Assembly (NCBI RefSeq): GCF_000225705.1
Contig: NZ_JH126473.1
Location: forward strand, 82,388 to 146,387
Source of the DNA: Collinsella tanakaei YIT 12063
GTDB lineage: Bacteria; Actinomycetota; Coriobacteriia; Coriobacteriales; Coriobacteriaceae
Reading direction: 5' to 3'
Length of the DNA stretch: 64,000 nt
Positions 43,101 through 51,569 of the stretch are shown piece after piece; position 1 is the stretch's first letter; each line of letters opens with the position of its first letter. The translations under genes and the position numbers were made by a program. The notes beneath the pieces are model-generated. The model made no database searches. It was not told the DNA's origin and saw only the letters and a list, made by a program, of their open reading frames with translations.

Positions 43101-46100
43101 CACGCATGGCGCGCACCGTCTTGGCATCGTTTGCCGCGCCGTCGCTGACCACGCCGCTGCGCATGATGCCCACGTAGCCGCCGGCCACGCCGCCGTCGCA
43201 TTCGTTGACCGCGTTGCTGTAAGCGCTGCGGCCCGCCGCCACGTTGTAACCATATATATAGTTGGCAAGCTTGGCGTCCAGCTCTTCCTGCGAGTTCACC
43301 TTGCCGGTTTGGGCAAGGTCGGCGCCGAAGCCGCCGTTCACGCCGACGTAATCGACCCATGTGTTCCAGGTGCCTACATCGATGCCGGAAAGCGGGCCCG
43401 TCACGCGCGTCTGACGCTGCGTGGGATAGACCACCGACAGCGCCGAGGCCAGCGTGTCAACCTTGATCAGGCCGAACAGCAGGCTCAGACTGCCCGTGTC
43501 GGCCGTATCGGCAGGACGCATGAAGCCGATGTAGCCGCCCGCAACCTCGGTGCCGAACACCGAACGCATGCGGTCGGCGAACGCCGTACGCGTGGGACCG
43601 GTGTATGCGGCCGCTTTCCAATCGCTCGAATCGTTGCCCCAGATCTGGCCGCCTTCGTTGTAGCCGGCGTAGCCGCCCGCCATGCCGCGCATGGTGGTGC
43701 CGTCGGATTCCGCCTGCGCACGCACCACGCCGCCGCAGGGTACGCAGTCGGTGGAGCTGTTGCGCACCGTGGGAACGAAGCTTTCCACCAAACCGGCCAG
43801 GCTGTCAATGTTGGCGAGTTTTTTCAGAATGCTGCTTTCACCGCCGCCGAGCACTTCGGCCACACTGCCGGGCTCCATGCCGCCGGTATATCCGCCCGCA
43901 GCGATGCGGCCAACCACGTGCGAGAACGAATGGGCGCTGGAATCCTGAATGTGAGCACCGGTAATACGGCCCGCGAAGCCGCCGGCATAGCCTTCGGAAC
44001 CGTCAGCCGTGGTGGCACGCACCGCATAACCGCCCGGCATGCCGTACACGTCGGAATGCTCGACCGTGGAAACCATCACGTTGAGCGCGGAGAGCACGTC
44101 GGTCAGATTGATGGTCGTGCCCAGAATACCCAGGCCTTTGCCCACCGATGCGGTGGAGCCGATGTCCAGGCGGCCCGCATAGCCGCCGGCATAACGCAAG
44201 CCGTCGATGGCCCATGGCGTAGTTGCGTCGTAATAGGCGTCGATCGCGTCAGCCTCAAGATCGGCGGGGTCTTTGATCGCCGTATGGGCGATCTTGTTCA
44301 CGTCGCAATTGGAAATCTGGGCGCCCGAGGCGTAGCCCGCGAAGCCGCCCGCAGCGCCGGAGTTCGTATCGAACGCGTCGACGCGGTTCGCGCGCACGGT
44401 GAATCCGTCGAGCGAATTCACGCCTGCGTCCGACACCGTGGCAACATAGGCGTCAATCAGGCTGAGCAAATTGGACAAATCAACCTGAAGACCCTTGATG
44501 CCGCCCAGGATGCTCAGGCCACCGCCTCCGTCGGCCGCTGCAGCAAGCGCACCCGAGGTGAGCAGGCCCGCGAAACCGCCTGCATAGCTGCCGCCCTCGA
44601 CGCTCTTCAAGTTGTTGACAGCCCATTGGTCGGCATCCGCATCGTTTTCAGGCATGCCTTCCACCACGCCGCTGCGGAACACGCCCGCAAAGCCACCAGC
44701 TTCGTCGGCCACGACGGTGGCATCGCCGTCGACTGCGTAGGTCACATTGCAGTCGCTATATTTCGGAATAAGGTAAGGGACGGCGCTGAGCAGGCCGGAA
44801 ATGGAGCTGAGCGCAAGGATGGATGCGTCGTCTGCCACGTCGGCAAGGCCGCCCGTCTCGGAATTGCCCACGAAGCCGCCGGCCGCGCCGTTGTCGGCAT
44901 CGGCCGACACGCGGTGAAGGCCCACCACGTTGCAGTTCGATAGCTGGGCGCTGTGGTTGTCGGCCACGAAACCGCCCGCGGTTGCCGCGGAAACGCCTGC
45001 GTCCGACGCAACATCTTTGGTTGCTTCCACCGTGAAGCCGTTCGCGTGGCCCGTCACGGTGCAGTTTTCCGCCGTCACGCTCACGCCTTGGCCCACGGCG
45101 AGCAGGCCCGTGATGCTCACGGCACCAAGGCCAAGCAAATCAAGACCACCGCTGCCCGCCAAGTTGCCGGGACCCATGACAGCCGCAAAGCCGCCGGCGC
45201 GCGTGCCCGCCTCTACGGACGCTATATCTTTAATATGTACATTGGTGCACGAACCGCCCGTGGCCTCGGCGACGGCGCCGGCCGCATGCGAATCGGCCGC
45301 AGTCACCGTTGCACCCTCCGCGACACCCAACACCGTTACGTCACTCAACTCGAACGGCAGATAACCGCCCAGGCCGACGGTACCGTTGATGATGCCTCCC
45401 ACGGAAGCTGTGCCCAGCATGCCCGCAACGCCGCCGGCACGCGTCTGGCCTGCCACGACCGAACGCAGGCCGTTGAGGGTAACGGGGCTGTCCGTTGCAG
45501 GGCGCACGACCGCACCCTGGCTCCACAGTTTGATGTCGTCAAGATGGTCCTGGTCGGATTTCGCAATTACCACGCCATCGCCGCGACCCACGATGCCGCC
45601 TGCGAAGTCGTTGGCGGAATGCACAGTGAAGTCACCCTTCATCTGCACTCCCAGCAGCTTGGACTCCTCAACGCCCACAAGGGAAAGCAGATTCTGCGCC
45701 GCTTCGGGTTTGCTCGTCAGGAGACCCGTAAGCAGGCCGTTGACGCCGGTCAAAAGATCGGAATTCTTATTTTCACCCTGTCCGAGGTCGGTCGCCCAGC
45801 CAACCGTAGCCGCGCCCGTGAAACCGCCCGCCAACGCCTTAATCGAGAGCTGGCCATCATGCTCTTCTTCGTGACCGGTGGCGGAAACGTTAACCGTGCC
45901 TTCTACAGCTGCATCAACCGCGTAGCTGTTCGCCATAGCGCCCGCGAAGCCGCCCGCATAGCTGGCAGCAGTCACTGTCACGCCCGAACGAACCACGCAT
46001 CCCGCAGCAGCGCTTTGCGGCTGGGCAACACGAACCAGCTCAACGCCGACCTCGGACAAAGCACCCTTCATAACATCGTTGCGCATGAGACCTGCAAAAC

Positions 46101-47517
46101 CGCCCGCATACAAACGAGCCGTCACCTTATAAGGATTGGCGCTCTCTACCGAGCAGTCCTGCGCGATGGCGCCCACCATGACGCCTGCAAAACCACCTGC
46201 GTAATCGTTGTTTGCAGAGCCGATGGTCTCGCCCGCTGCGAAGTTATGGACCGCACAATGAGAAATCACAGGATTAAGGTACCCGTTAGGCACCAGAGCC
46301 CCTGCGTCGATAATATTACTGTCAAGCAGCAGCGTAATGAGGTCGCCCAGGCCAAGACCAGGGATAACATTGAGAAGATGGGCTAACAGCTCGACAACTT
46401 TACCGAGAGATTCGGATGCATACTGCGTGTCGCCTTGCACGTAACCGGCAAACCCGCCATTCATCTGCGCGACGGAGGAAACCTTCGCCTCATGCACCTC
46501 GCAGCCCGACACTTCGACATCGCCCACGATGCGGCCCGCAAACGAGCCTGTCGCCAGCGCCGATGGGTCGGCGGCGCGCACGTTCAGGAGGTTTTCGATC
46601 AAGCCGCTTAGGTCTATCTTGCCAAGCGTAAGGATTTCCAACAGAGTGCTGACCAGTCCACCAACAACGGTACCCAAGCCTTTGAGCAGTCCACTTATTA
46701 GCGACTGGTCCACGAGCACCTCTGTGGCATGGTTTTCAACCGTGACCTTTTCGAGCGTGATGTTGCTTGCGGTTGCCTTCGTCGGCGCTGCGAAGGGGTT
46801 TTTGCCATCAAGCTTATTGGATATGGTGCCAAAGAAGCCGATACCCGTGTTTTTACTCACGTCGAGCTTGGCACCAGACTGGACCACCTTCACGTTGGAG
46901 ATGACGGGGTTGGCGACGGTGGTAACGTCGGTGATGCTTTTACCGTCTGCTCCGATGCAGGACCAAAGGCTGCCCGGCGTATCAGGGGTATCGCTCTTCG
47001 CTCCGAGCATGGTGCTCGAGAACATGAGCGGATCCCACCCCGTGTTACCGGGGTCTGCAGCGTTCGTGCTCAAATCGATATCGCGGAAGATGAGGTAGTT
47101 GGCGTCGATAGAATAGGTGAGACCGGTATTCACCCTGCCCTCGAGAGCATCATCGCGCTCACCGTTTTCCCCCTCGGTGAAATACAGGGTCCGCTTTCCG
47201 CCAAGGAGAGGGTGCTCAATGATTGAATTATGAAACTCCTTGTCACGCAACGTACCGTCAGTAACATCCGCATCGCCGGCATAGGCAACCTGCACCTCAG
47301 AAATGTCCTCCCATTTTCCTATGCCAAGAGCGCCTTTGAATTCTTGCTCAACCTGGTAAACGGTGCCCGAGATAACGTGCTTGCCCGACCCGATCGCGCG
47401 CAGCTGCTGCTCGTTGCCAATGAGAATATAGGTAACACCATTGATAGCTGCCGTGGACTGGCCAACGAAATCGCGACCGCCCAGCGCATCCACCGCGTCA
47501 CGGTCCGCAACCAGCAC
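40114..47517 (-). CDS. Giant GLUG-repeat LPXTG adhesin, main body (frame disrupted at a poly-G tract upstream)
   Basis: About 2,467 residues from the first possible GTG, but the real protein starts at 47978; the two parts are separated by a frameshift at a nine-G tract (47674-47682). The body holds about thirty repeats built around [AG]GGFAG or [AG]GGYAG (GLUG-like), spaced roughly 60-90 residues apart. A Cna-B domain follows (LQKVWMDNANAGNTRPDEVTFKLKR through VITVTNRL), then LPETGG, a hydrophobic helix and ERRRRR. After this the frame continues for 38 more residues instead of stopping. No internal start has a convincing ribosome-binding site, so this part depends on frame correction. It is presumably the tip adhesin of the pilus. 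Confidence 0.8.
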   Translation of the reverse strand: MLVADRDAVDALGGRDFVGQSTAAINGVTYILIGNEQQLRAIGSGKHVISGTVYQVEQEFKGALGIGKWEDISEVQVAYAGDADVTDGTLRDKEFHNSIIEHPLLGGKRTLYFTEGENGERDDALEGRVNTGLTYSIDANYLIFRDIDLSTNAADPGNTGWDPLMFSSTMLGAKSDTPDTPGSLWSCIGADGKSITDVTTVANPVISNVKVVQSGAKLDVSKNTGIGFFGTISNKLDGKNPFAAPTKATASNITLEKVTVENHATEVLVDQSLISGLLKGLGTVVGGLVSTLLEILTLGKIDLSGLIENLLNVRAADPSALATGSFAGRIVGDVEVSGCEVHEAKVSSVAQMNGGFAGYVQGDTQYASESLGKVVELLAHLLNVIPGLGLGDLITLLLDSNIIDAGALVPNGYLNPVISHCAVHNFAAGETIGSANNDYAGGFAGVMVGAIAQDCSVESANPYKVTARLYAGGFAGLMRNDVMKGALSEVGVELVRVAQPQSAAAGCVVRSGVTVTAASYAGGFAGAMANSYAVDAAVEGTVNVSATGHEEEHDGQLSIKALAGGFTGAATVGWATDLGQGENKNSDLLTGVNGLLTGLLTSKPEAAQNLLSLVGVEESKLLGVQMKGDFTVHSANDFAGGIVGRGDGVVIAKSDQDHLDDIKLWSQGAVVRPATDSPVTLNGLRSVVAGQTRAGGVAGMLGTASVGGIINGTVGLGGYLPFELSDVTVLGVAEGATVTAADSHAAGAVAEATGGSCTNVHIKDIASVEAGTRAGGFAAVMGPGNLAGSGGLDLLGLGAVSITGLLAVGQGVSVTAENCTVTGHANGFTVEATKDVASDAGVSAATAGGFVADNHSAQLSNCNVVGLHRVSADADNGAAGGFVGNSETGGLADVADDASILALSSISGLLSAVPYLIPKYSDCNVTYAVDGDATVVADEAGGFAGVFRSGVVEGMPENDADADQWAVNNLKSVEGGSYAGGFAGLLTSGALAAAADGGGGLSILGGIKGLQVDLSNLLSLIDAYVATVSDAGVNSLDGFTVRANRVDAFDTNSGAAGGFAGYASGAQISNCDVNKIAHTAIKDPADLEADAIDAYYDATTPWAIDGLRYAGGYAGRLDIGSTASVGKGLGILGTTINLTDVLSALNVMVSTVEHSDVYGMPGGYAVRATTADGSEGYAGGFAGRITGAHIQDSSAHSFSHVVGRIAAGGYTGGMEPGSVAEVLGGGESSILKKLANIDSLAGLVESFVPTVRNSSTDCVPCGGVVRAQAESDGTTMRGMAGGYAGYNEGGQIWGNDSSDWKAAAYTGPTRTAFADRMRSVFGTEVAGGYIGFMRPADTADTGSLSLLFGLIKVDTLASALSVVYPTQRQTRVTGPLSGIDVGTWNTWVDYVGVNGGFGADLAQTGKVNSQEELDAKLANYIYGYNVAAGRSAYSNAVNECDGGVAGGYVGIMRSGVVSDGAANDAKTVRAMRAAGGYAGFMESGGAANLGGVSILGLKLNLGQLVSAAQVFVPSIQGSSSTTGYREGMTVQARGTGSVENDEKYGCGHAGGYVGYAEGAQIWGDTEGATGCNVGNLRLVKGTNTVGGYAGTAAPGSAIDANTNASNGLLQGILDTVIGQPGDVANVLEATMTTIRGASVTSADEAWGFVVDGSYQQDGETGFAAAAGGFVGSCESAVLGSKEGASKLSVNGLRGVSGGKNAGGFVGLADVGSVADVGGTDAGTNKTSILSLIGLGNVSVLDAFRSYIYHASVTGVADGAQVRANTADTVGTMDSLRYFGNAGGFAGSLLNGSVKDCTVSALSTVTAPSYAGGFAGYMGKNSTVDIDEAEAGIGQILNLLKLQAGALDVWGSHADRCRVEGVASGFTVTSGTDAGQDIVEQGNDAAQNIAGGFVGLGDLSKIDACEVSNLGIVRSDQVAAGFIGQTDMSFIVNTQVDSVVVELLLVIVDQLVKALYLDDLQNLGVIDLSSFILPGLGELLGLKILSDGDLLYVNLLGLRIGVALAKADSNDPAQSDTAIITIGDSTIKLPCNEDGLINPEDNKANLGITLIKGNRTTVTNCKVTGAHAGYDVFGGGATQDADGAAVEGGLPADKNQRPDNAGYAGGFVGHNKEGLFEGNQMVYCDVVRGTSELVGPFSGMTNLQSYYFKDASAIEGADNEGRYNLYSIYRDMNAALTDAVAKADGVFSHAQQDTASGTDYNRYEVQHYDKISSFDELEGAVMQDEDGTAPVAMEAYVSPAKAVLMDDALNTPGTGGITPEPGEGQDPCSALADITLQKVWMDNANAGNTRPDEVTFKLKRTYTNADGVVVDDSTFGTNGILEVKLTAADASEWSETWRKVVGGLPVAFEDKTVYPSVVRYYTYSVEEVQVGSYEGETSYSYSVAKDETGYVITVTNRLPLPETGGMGTWFFMFAGAALMTFGLYERRRRRLGSVGAAFNISLPSWTCHLRGRAPRGAHAAPRGRKRSR

Positions 47518-47639
47518 GTTGCCGGCGGTGTCGCCATCGCCCTGCTGCAGGACCTCGGCGCCCTCGATCTGCGCGGCATCCTGCTCTGCGCTCGATGCAC
47601 CGTTATCGGAATCCTGGCTGCTATTGTCTTTTTTAGCCT

Positions 47640-47978
47640 CTACATCATTGCCGAAAGAGTTGCTATTGGAAGACCCCCCCCCGCACGTAAATCGTGCTGA
47701 AGGCTCTCGTCTTCCTTGCTGCCTATCTGATCATATGCGACAGTGGAAGCCGCATCGCTATCGTTGTCGTCGACAGCAGCCGCATCGGTATCAAAGACCG
47801 AAACGTTTACATCATCATTTTCCGAGGCATAAGAAACAGAATTACCGCTATAACCCATTTGGATCCGTTCGATGGCACGCGACAGCTGCCACGCGCCAAC
47901 GGATGCTGGAACCGATCCCAGGCTGAAAGAACATGTAAGAACGGCGACGATAAGCGCCCTTGAATATTTGTGCTTCAT
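47640..47978 (-). CDS. N-terminal part of the giant adhesin with signal peptide (truncated by poly-G frameshift)
   Basis: 112 residues as it stands: signal peptide MKHKYSRALIVAVLTCSFSL, Ala/Ser cleavage region, then an acidic stretch (NDDVNVSVFDTDAAAVDDNDSD). After AGGG, encoded by the G tract, the frame runs into a stop. The other frame, SSNSNSFGND..., joins directly into the giant adhesin. A tract of seven or ten G instead of nine would restore one continuous gene of about 2,620 codons. The promoter region is AT-rich with a 10-bp inverted repeat (48003-48040). In this sequence state the adhesin is off unless slippage occurs in transcription or translation. Confidence 0.75.
   Translation of the reverse strand: MKHKYSRALIVAVLTCSFSLGSVPASVGAWQLSRAIERIQMGYSGNSVSYASENDDVNVSVFDTDAAAVDDNDSDAASTVAYDQIGSKEDESLQHDLRAGGGLPIATLSAMM
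47674..47682 (-). repeat. Nine-base homopolymer (G9 on the coding strand)
   Basis: C9 on the plus strand, at codons 99-102 of the adhesin gene. It is the only point where the reading frames of signal peptide and body separate. Such tracts expand and shrink by slipped-strand mispairing. Confidence 0.9.
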
Positions 47979-48171
47979 ATCTGCTCTCGAGCTCGAAAAT
48001 GGTTATGCGCTATTTATTGCTTTTAAATGTTAGCGCATAAATTGTCCATAAAATTCGTTCTTCACTCAACAGATTGAAGCTAGCAATTACTTGGTGAACG
48101 TATGTAATCTATATATACTCATATGCTATTTGGTTGATACAAGTTTGGCATCACATGTTTCCTAATCGTAC
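47979..48171 (-). promoter_or_regulatory. AT-rich 5' region of the giant adhesin gene with inverted repeat
   Basis: A perfect 10-bp inverted repeat (TTATGCGCTA / TAGCGCATAA at 48003-48012 and 48031-48040) lies about 25-60 bases before the ATG. A minus-strand TGGACA with TAAAAG 17 bases later overlaps it and is a possible promoter. The repeat may be an operator or a 5'-UTR hairpin. Confidence 0.45.
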
Positions 48172-48197
48172 GAAAAGAGGGCGCCGTAGCGTCCCTC
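48172..48197 (-). terminator. Terminator of the PadR/membrane-protein unit
   Basis: GAGGGACGC / GCGCCCTC stem on the minus strand (48177-48184 with 48189-48197) followed by TTTTC. Confidence 0.7.
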
Positions 48198-48243
48198 CTT
48201 TCACACTTTGTTCATATTCAATTGCGCCGATTCTCTTTACGCG

Positions 48244-49467
48244 CTATTTCCATTCGCGCTCCGCCGCATCAACCATGTTTTCTGCGAACTTGCGGCTGTA
48301 AAGGTTGTCCTCCTTCAGCTGGTGCCAACCGGCCTCGTTCATCATATCGGAAGAGAGCATCACGCCAAAGCGGCTCTGCGCATTGTCGCGCGTGAAGACG
48401 TAATAGTCCTCGTCCATGGGATCGTCCGCCTCCGTCACCGTCACTCGAACCTCGTTGAGCAACGGCATCGAGCAGAACAGCGCCATCGTGTTATACGAAA
48501 GAGCAAGATCGATGGAGTCGTCGTCATATCCATCCGGTACTTCGCGATACGCTAGACCCAGCACGTCAACGCCAAGCGTCACATCGATATCGGTCGCCCA
48601 CTCGCTCATGGGAAGCAGGCGAATCAGACTCTCGACGTTCGCAGCATCAGACGGGTCGGTCTCGGCATATAGGCTGATGTCACCCGGCTGCGCGCTAACT
48701 ACGGCCACCGCAATATCATCGCCCAACTCGCCGTCAACCCACACGGTACCGTCTGCGTCCACCACAACCTCTTTGTTGCGGGCGCTCGCACCGTTTCCCT
48801 GGCCGCTGTTGGACTGGCCATTTGCTTGACCGCTTTGCTGACCCGCAGCCGCATCGCCATCAGATGCGGACTGCCCGCCATTTTGAACCTCGGTAGCCGC
48901 GCTATCAATGTGATCCTCTACACGGTCGATTGCCCCCAACGCATAGATAAGGCCCACGCCAACCACAACAAACAACGCAAAGCCCGCAGCCGCTGCAATG
49001 ACGATGTTGCGAGTACGCTTGCCCTTGGGAGCCGCCGCGTTTGCGGACGAGAAAACGCTCGCGACGTCCTCGTCGACGTCGCCCTTAAATCCCGCCGGAG
49101 GCACCGGAGCACCGGCAACGGGCATCGCAGCCGTCTCGCCCGCCGTACCCGGTTGCGCAGGCGACGCGCCCTTTGCTACGGCAGCGTTTGGAAGCGCCGT
49201 GGTCTCCGCCGTATCCGCCTTAGCCACATCCCCATTATCTGCACGGCCCGTCTCACGCGCGTCATCAATGCCTTCGATCACGTCATCGATACTAGACATG
49301 CTCGCCTTTGTCTTCTCCAGTGCCTCAGCGGGATCCATGCCGCCGGCGACATAATCCTCGTAACGAGCGACCAAGTTGCCGTAAATCTCTTCCTTGAGCT
49401 CAATGTTCTCCGCCGTCAGCATGCGGCCCTCGAACAGGTGCTCGACATACATACGAATCTCGTTCAT
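48244..49467 (-). CDS. Membrane protein partner of a PadR regulator
   Basis: 407 residues. The N-terminal about 80 residues (MYVEHLFEGRM..., EEIYGNLVARYEDYVAGGMDPAEALEKT) resemble the permease-prefix/DUF1700-type domain found next to PadR repressors. An Ala/Pro-rich linker follows, then one membrane helix (about 152-174), a Gln/Ser/Gly-rich spacer and an extracellular C-terminal domain of about 180 residues that I do not recognise. Its start overlaps the PadR stop by 4 bp (ATGA). It probably senses an envelope signal and modulates the PadR protein; that is inference. It lies immediately upstream of the pilus locus on the same strand. Confidence 0.7.
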   Translation of the reverse strand: MNEIRMYVEHLFEGRMLTAENIELKEEIYGNLVARYEDYVAGGMDPAEALEKTKASMSSIDDVIEGIDDARETGRADNGDVAKADTAETTALPNAAVAKGASPAQPGTAGETAAMPVAGAPVPPAGFKGDVDEDVASVFSSANAAAPKGKRTRNIVIAAAAGFALFVVVGVGLIYALGAIDRVEDHIDSAATEVQNGGQSASDGDAAAGQQSGQANGQSNSGQGNGASARNKEVVVDADGTVWVDGELGDDIAVAVVSAQPGDISLYAETDPSDAANVESLIRLLPMSEWATDIDVTLGVDVLGLAYREVPDGYDDDSIDLALSYNTMALFCSMPLLNEVRVTVTEADDPMDEDYYVFTRDNAQSRFGVMLSSDMMNEAGWHQLKEDNLYSRKFAENMVDAAEREWK

Positions 49468-49814
49468 TGTGCGCCTCCATCCTGTTTAAGCAGGCGATCG
49501 ATAATCACTTTGACGTTGCTCCACCGCTGCGTCGCTTCATTCAGCTCGTCTTTACCTGCAGAGGTAATGCGATAGTATTTGCGCCTCGCACCCTGCGTCT
49601 CGTTTCCCCAATAGCTCTCGACGTAGTTTTGCGTCTCCAAGCGCTTGAGACTCGTATACAAAGAGGGCTCCTTCATCTCGTATTCGCCCCTGCTGGTCTG
49701 AGCGATATCCTTGAGAATCTCGTATCCGTAGGAATCGCCGCCAGATAGCGTGCAGAGAATGATCGCATCGATGTTTCCGCGAATCAGGTCGCTAACGGCA
49801 TCGCGCGCTGCCAT
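49464..49814 (-). CDS. PadR-family transcriptional regulator
   Basis: 116 residues, winged helix: ILCTLSGGDSYGYEILKDIAQ, KEPSLYTSLKRLETQNYVESYWG, RKYYRITSAGKDELN are the three characteristic PadR segments, followed by a dimerisation helix. Start at ATG 49814, with CTGGAGGTGAATTGC in front (8 bases after GGAGG). Translationally coupled to the membrane partner. A dyad CACACA / TGTGTG in the leader (49883-49900) is the likely autoregulatory operator. Because this unit abuts the pilus locus, pilus control is a reasonable hypothesis, not shown. Confidence 0.88.
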   Translation of the reverse strand: MAARDAVSDLIRGNIDAIILCTLSGGDSYGYEILKDIAQTSRGEYEMKEPSLYTSLKRLETQNYVESYWGNETQGARRKYYRITSAGKDELNEATQRWSNVKVIIDRLLKQDGGAQ

Positions 49815-49882
49815 GCAATTCACCTCCAGAACAAATTACGAATGATTCGGTCAATCACTCTTATCTGATAGGTTAAATTTAT

Positions 49883-49900
49883 CACACAGTACTATGTGTG
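49883..49900 (-). promoter_or_regulatory. Candidate PadR operator
   Basis: Dyad CACACA-N6-TGTGTG in AT-rich DNA about 70 bases before the padR-like ATG. Confidence 0.45.
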
Positions 49901-50141
49901 TCGATATACTTTATCAACAAGGGTTAAGCGGACGAAGATTAGCGCCAAACGGTAGTCATTCTGCGATGCTTTCCATATATCCCTTAGTCCTCGTAATGGC
50001 GCTGATTGGATAGCCACCTGGTACCTAGTGGCACTGGTTCCCTTACACCCTCTACGCGTTAGTAACCTTTTGAGAGACATTACGCGCATGCTCATGTAGG
50101 CCGCACGCGAACCAGCGATATATCAACCGCACTCATCAAAA
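49901..50141. other. Intergenic region between PadR unit and rplA, nothing recognised
   Basis: 241 bp with AT-rich left part and no credible ORF, RNA gene or repeat. Confidence 0.4.
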
Positions 50142-50178
50142 GTAAAAAACCCGGCCCACATAACGTGAACCGGGTTTT
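50142..50178 (-). terminator. Terminator of the rplK-rplA unit
   Basis: AAAACCCGG / CCGGGTTTT arms (50146-50154 with 50170-50178). On the minus strand it is followed by TTTTTTACTT. Confidence 0.85.
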
Positions 50179-50213
50179 ATCTCATCTATACGATGACAGT
50201 CGATTGACTAAAC

Positions 50214-50924
50214 CTACTCAGCGAGGAAGTTGCGCTGAACGGAGGAGTCAACCTTGATGCCAGGGCCCATGGTGGAAGACATGGAGATGGACTTCACATA
50301 GCGACCCTTAGCGGAAGAGGGCTTGACGCGCAGGATCTCGGTGTAGAGAGCGGCGTAGTTCTCAACGAGCTTCTCGGTCTCGAAGGAAGCCTTGCCCAGG
50401 GGCACGTGGCAGATGCCGTAGCGGTCGGCGCGATACTCAACGCGGCCGGCCTTGAGCTCGGAGACCATCTTGGCGACGTCCATGGTGACGGTACCCAGCT
50501 TGGGGTTGGGCATGAGGCCACGAGGACCAAGGATCTTACCGATGCGGCCAACCTTGGCCATCATGTTGGGGGTAGCGATAGCAGCGTCGAAGTTGATCTC
50601 GCCGCCCTGGATGGCAGCGACGAGCTCATCGGAACCGATGACGTCGGCGCCGGCCTCTTCAGCCTCGCGAGCCTTCTCGCCCTCGGCGAAGACGGCGACG
50701 CGGACGGTCTTGCCGGTGCCGTGGGGCAGGGAGATAGAACCGCGGATGTTCTGGTCGGCCTTACGGGTATCGATACCAAGGCGGAAGTGGACCTCGACGG
50801 TCTCGTCGAACTTAGCGGTAGCGAGCTCCTTCACGAGGTTCGCAGCCTGAAGCGGGGTGTAGAGCTGATCGCGGCTGACCTTCTCGGCAGCGGCGCGGTA
50901 GTTCTTACCATGATGCTGAGCCAT
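50214..50924 (-). CDS. rplA: 50S ribosomal protein L1
   Basis: 236 residues. L1 forms the mobile stalk at the E-site and represses its own operon. Family landmarks: [55 protein letters not shown], and a C-terminal [14 protein letters not shown] 50924 is preceded by CAGGAGGTAATACA. It is the second gene of rplK-rplA. A terminator follows and rplJ-rplL is not next, unlike many bacteria. Confidence 0.97.
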   Translation of the reverse strand: MAQHHGKNYRAAAEKVSRDQLYTPLQAANLVKELATAKFDETVEVHFRLGIDTRKADQNIRGSISLPHGTGKTVRVAVFAEGEKAREAEEAGADVIGSDELVAAIQGGEINFDAAIATPNMMAKVGRIGKILGPRGLMPNPKLGTVTMDVAKMVSELKAGRVEYRADRYGICHVPLGKASFETEKLVENYAALYTEILRVKPSSAKGRYVKSISMSSTMGPGIKVDSSVQRNFLAE

Positions 50925-51016
50925 TGTATTACCTCCTGTGGTTCTAACGGGCACTTTGCCCTTCCACATCGTGCGTGCTTGCTGCACGCGTTAATAAGAC
51001 CTAAATAAGCTAGATG

Positions 51017-51445
51017 CTACTCGGCGATGGTGACGCCCATGGAGCGAGCGGTACCGGCGACGATCTTCTTAGCGGCCTCGATGTCGTTGGCATTGAGGTC
51101 GGGCATCTTGATCTCGGCGATCTTGGTGAGCTGCTCCTGAGTGAGCTGGCCAACCTTATCGCGCTGGGGAACAGCGGAACCGCCCTTGAGCTTGAGCTCC
51201 TTCTTGATCAGGTGAGCCGCAGGCGGGGTCTTGGTGATGAAGGAGAACGTGCGATCCTCGTAGACGGAAATCTCAACGGGGATGATGTCGCCCATCTTGT
51301 CCTGCGTAGCAGCGTTGAACGCCTGGCAGAACTGCATGATGTTGACCTGGGCAGCACCCAGGGCGGGGCCGACCGGAGGAGCCGGGTTGGCCTGGCCAGC
51401 GGGGATCTGAAGCTTGATGACGGTGGTGATTTTCTTCTCAGCCAT
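51017..51445 (-). CDS. rplK: 50S ribosomal protein L11
   Basis: 142 residues, standard length. The N-terminal domain has [30 protein letters not shown] and the C-terminal rRNA-binding domain has [34 protein letters not shown]. It binds the GTPase-associated region of 23S rRNA. ATG 51445 lies 124 bp after nusG. Confidence 0.97.
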   Translation of the reverse strand: MAEKKITTVIKLQIPAGQANPAPPVGPALGAAQVNIMQFCQAFNAATQDKMGDIIPVEISVYEDRTFSFITKTPPAAHLIKKELKLKGGSAVPQRDKVGQLTQEQLTKIAEIKMPDLNANDIEAAKKIVAGTARSMGVTIAE

Positions 51446-51569
51446 GTCAAAACCTTCCTAACACGGATGGAAACCTAACTATCGTCAGCGCCTACCCGCT
51501 AGAAGCACTCTGGATGATGAGCGGTCGTCCAAAGAAGCGAAGCATTCGCGAACGCACAAATAAGAAAAG

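Noticed and set aside
42271-46386. Long plus-strand frames rich in Ala/His/Arg opposite the giant adhesin
   Set aside because: They mirror the Gly-Gly-Phe-Ala-Gly repeats of the minus strand and have no RBS or recognisable domain.
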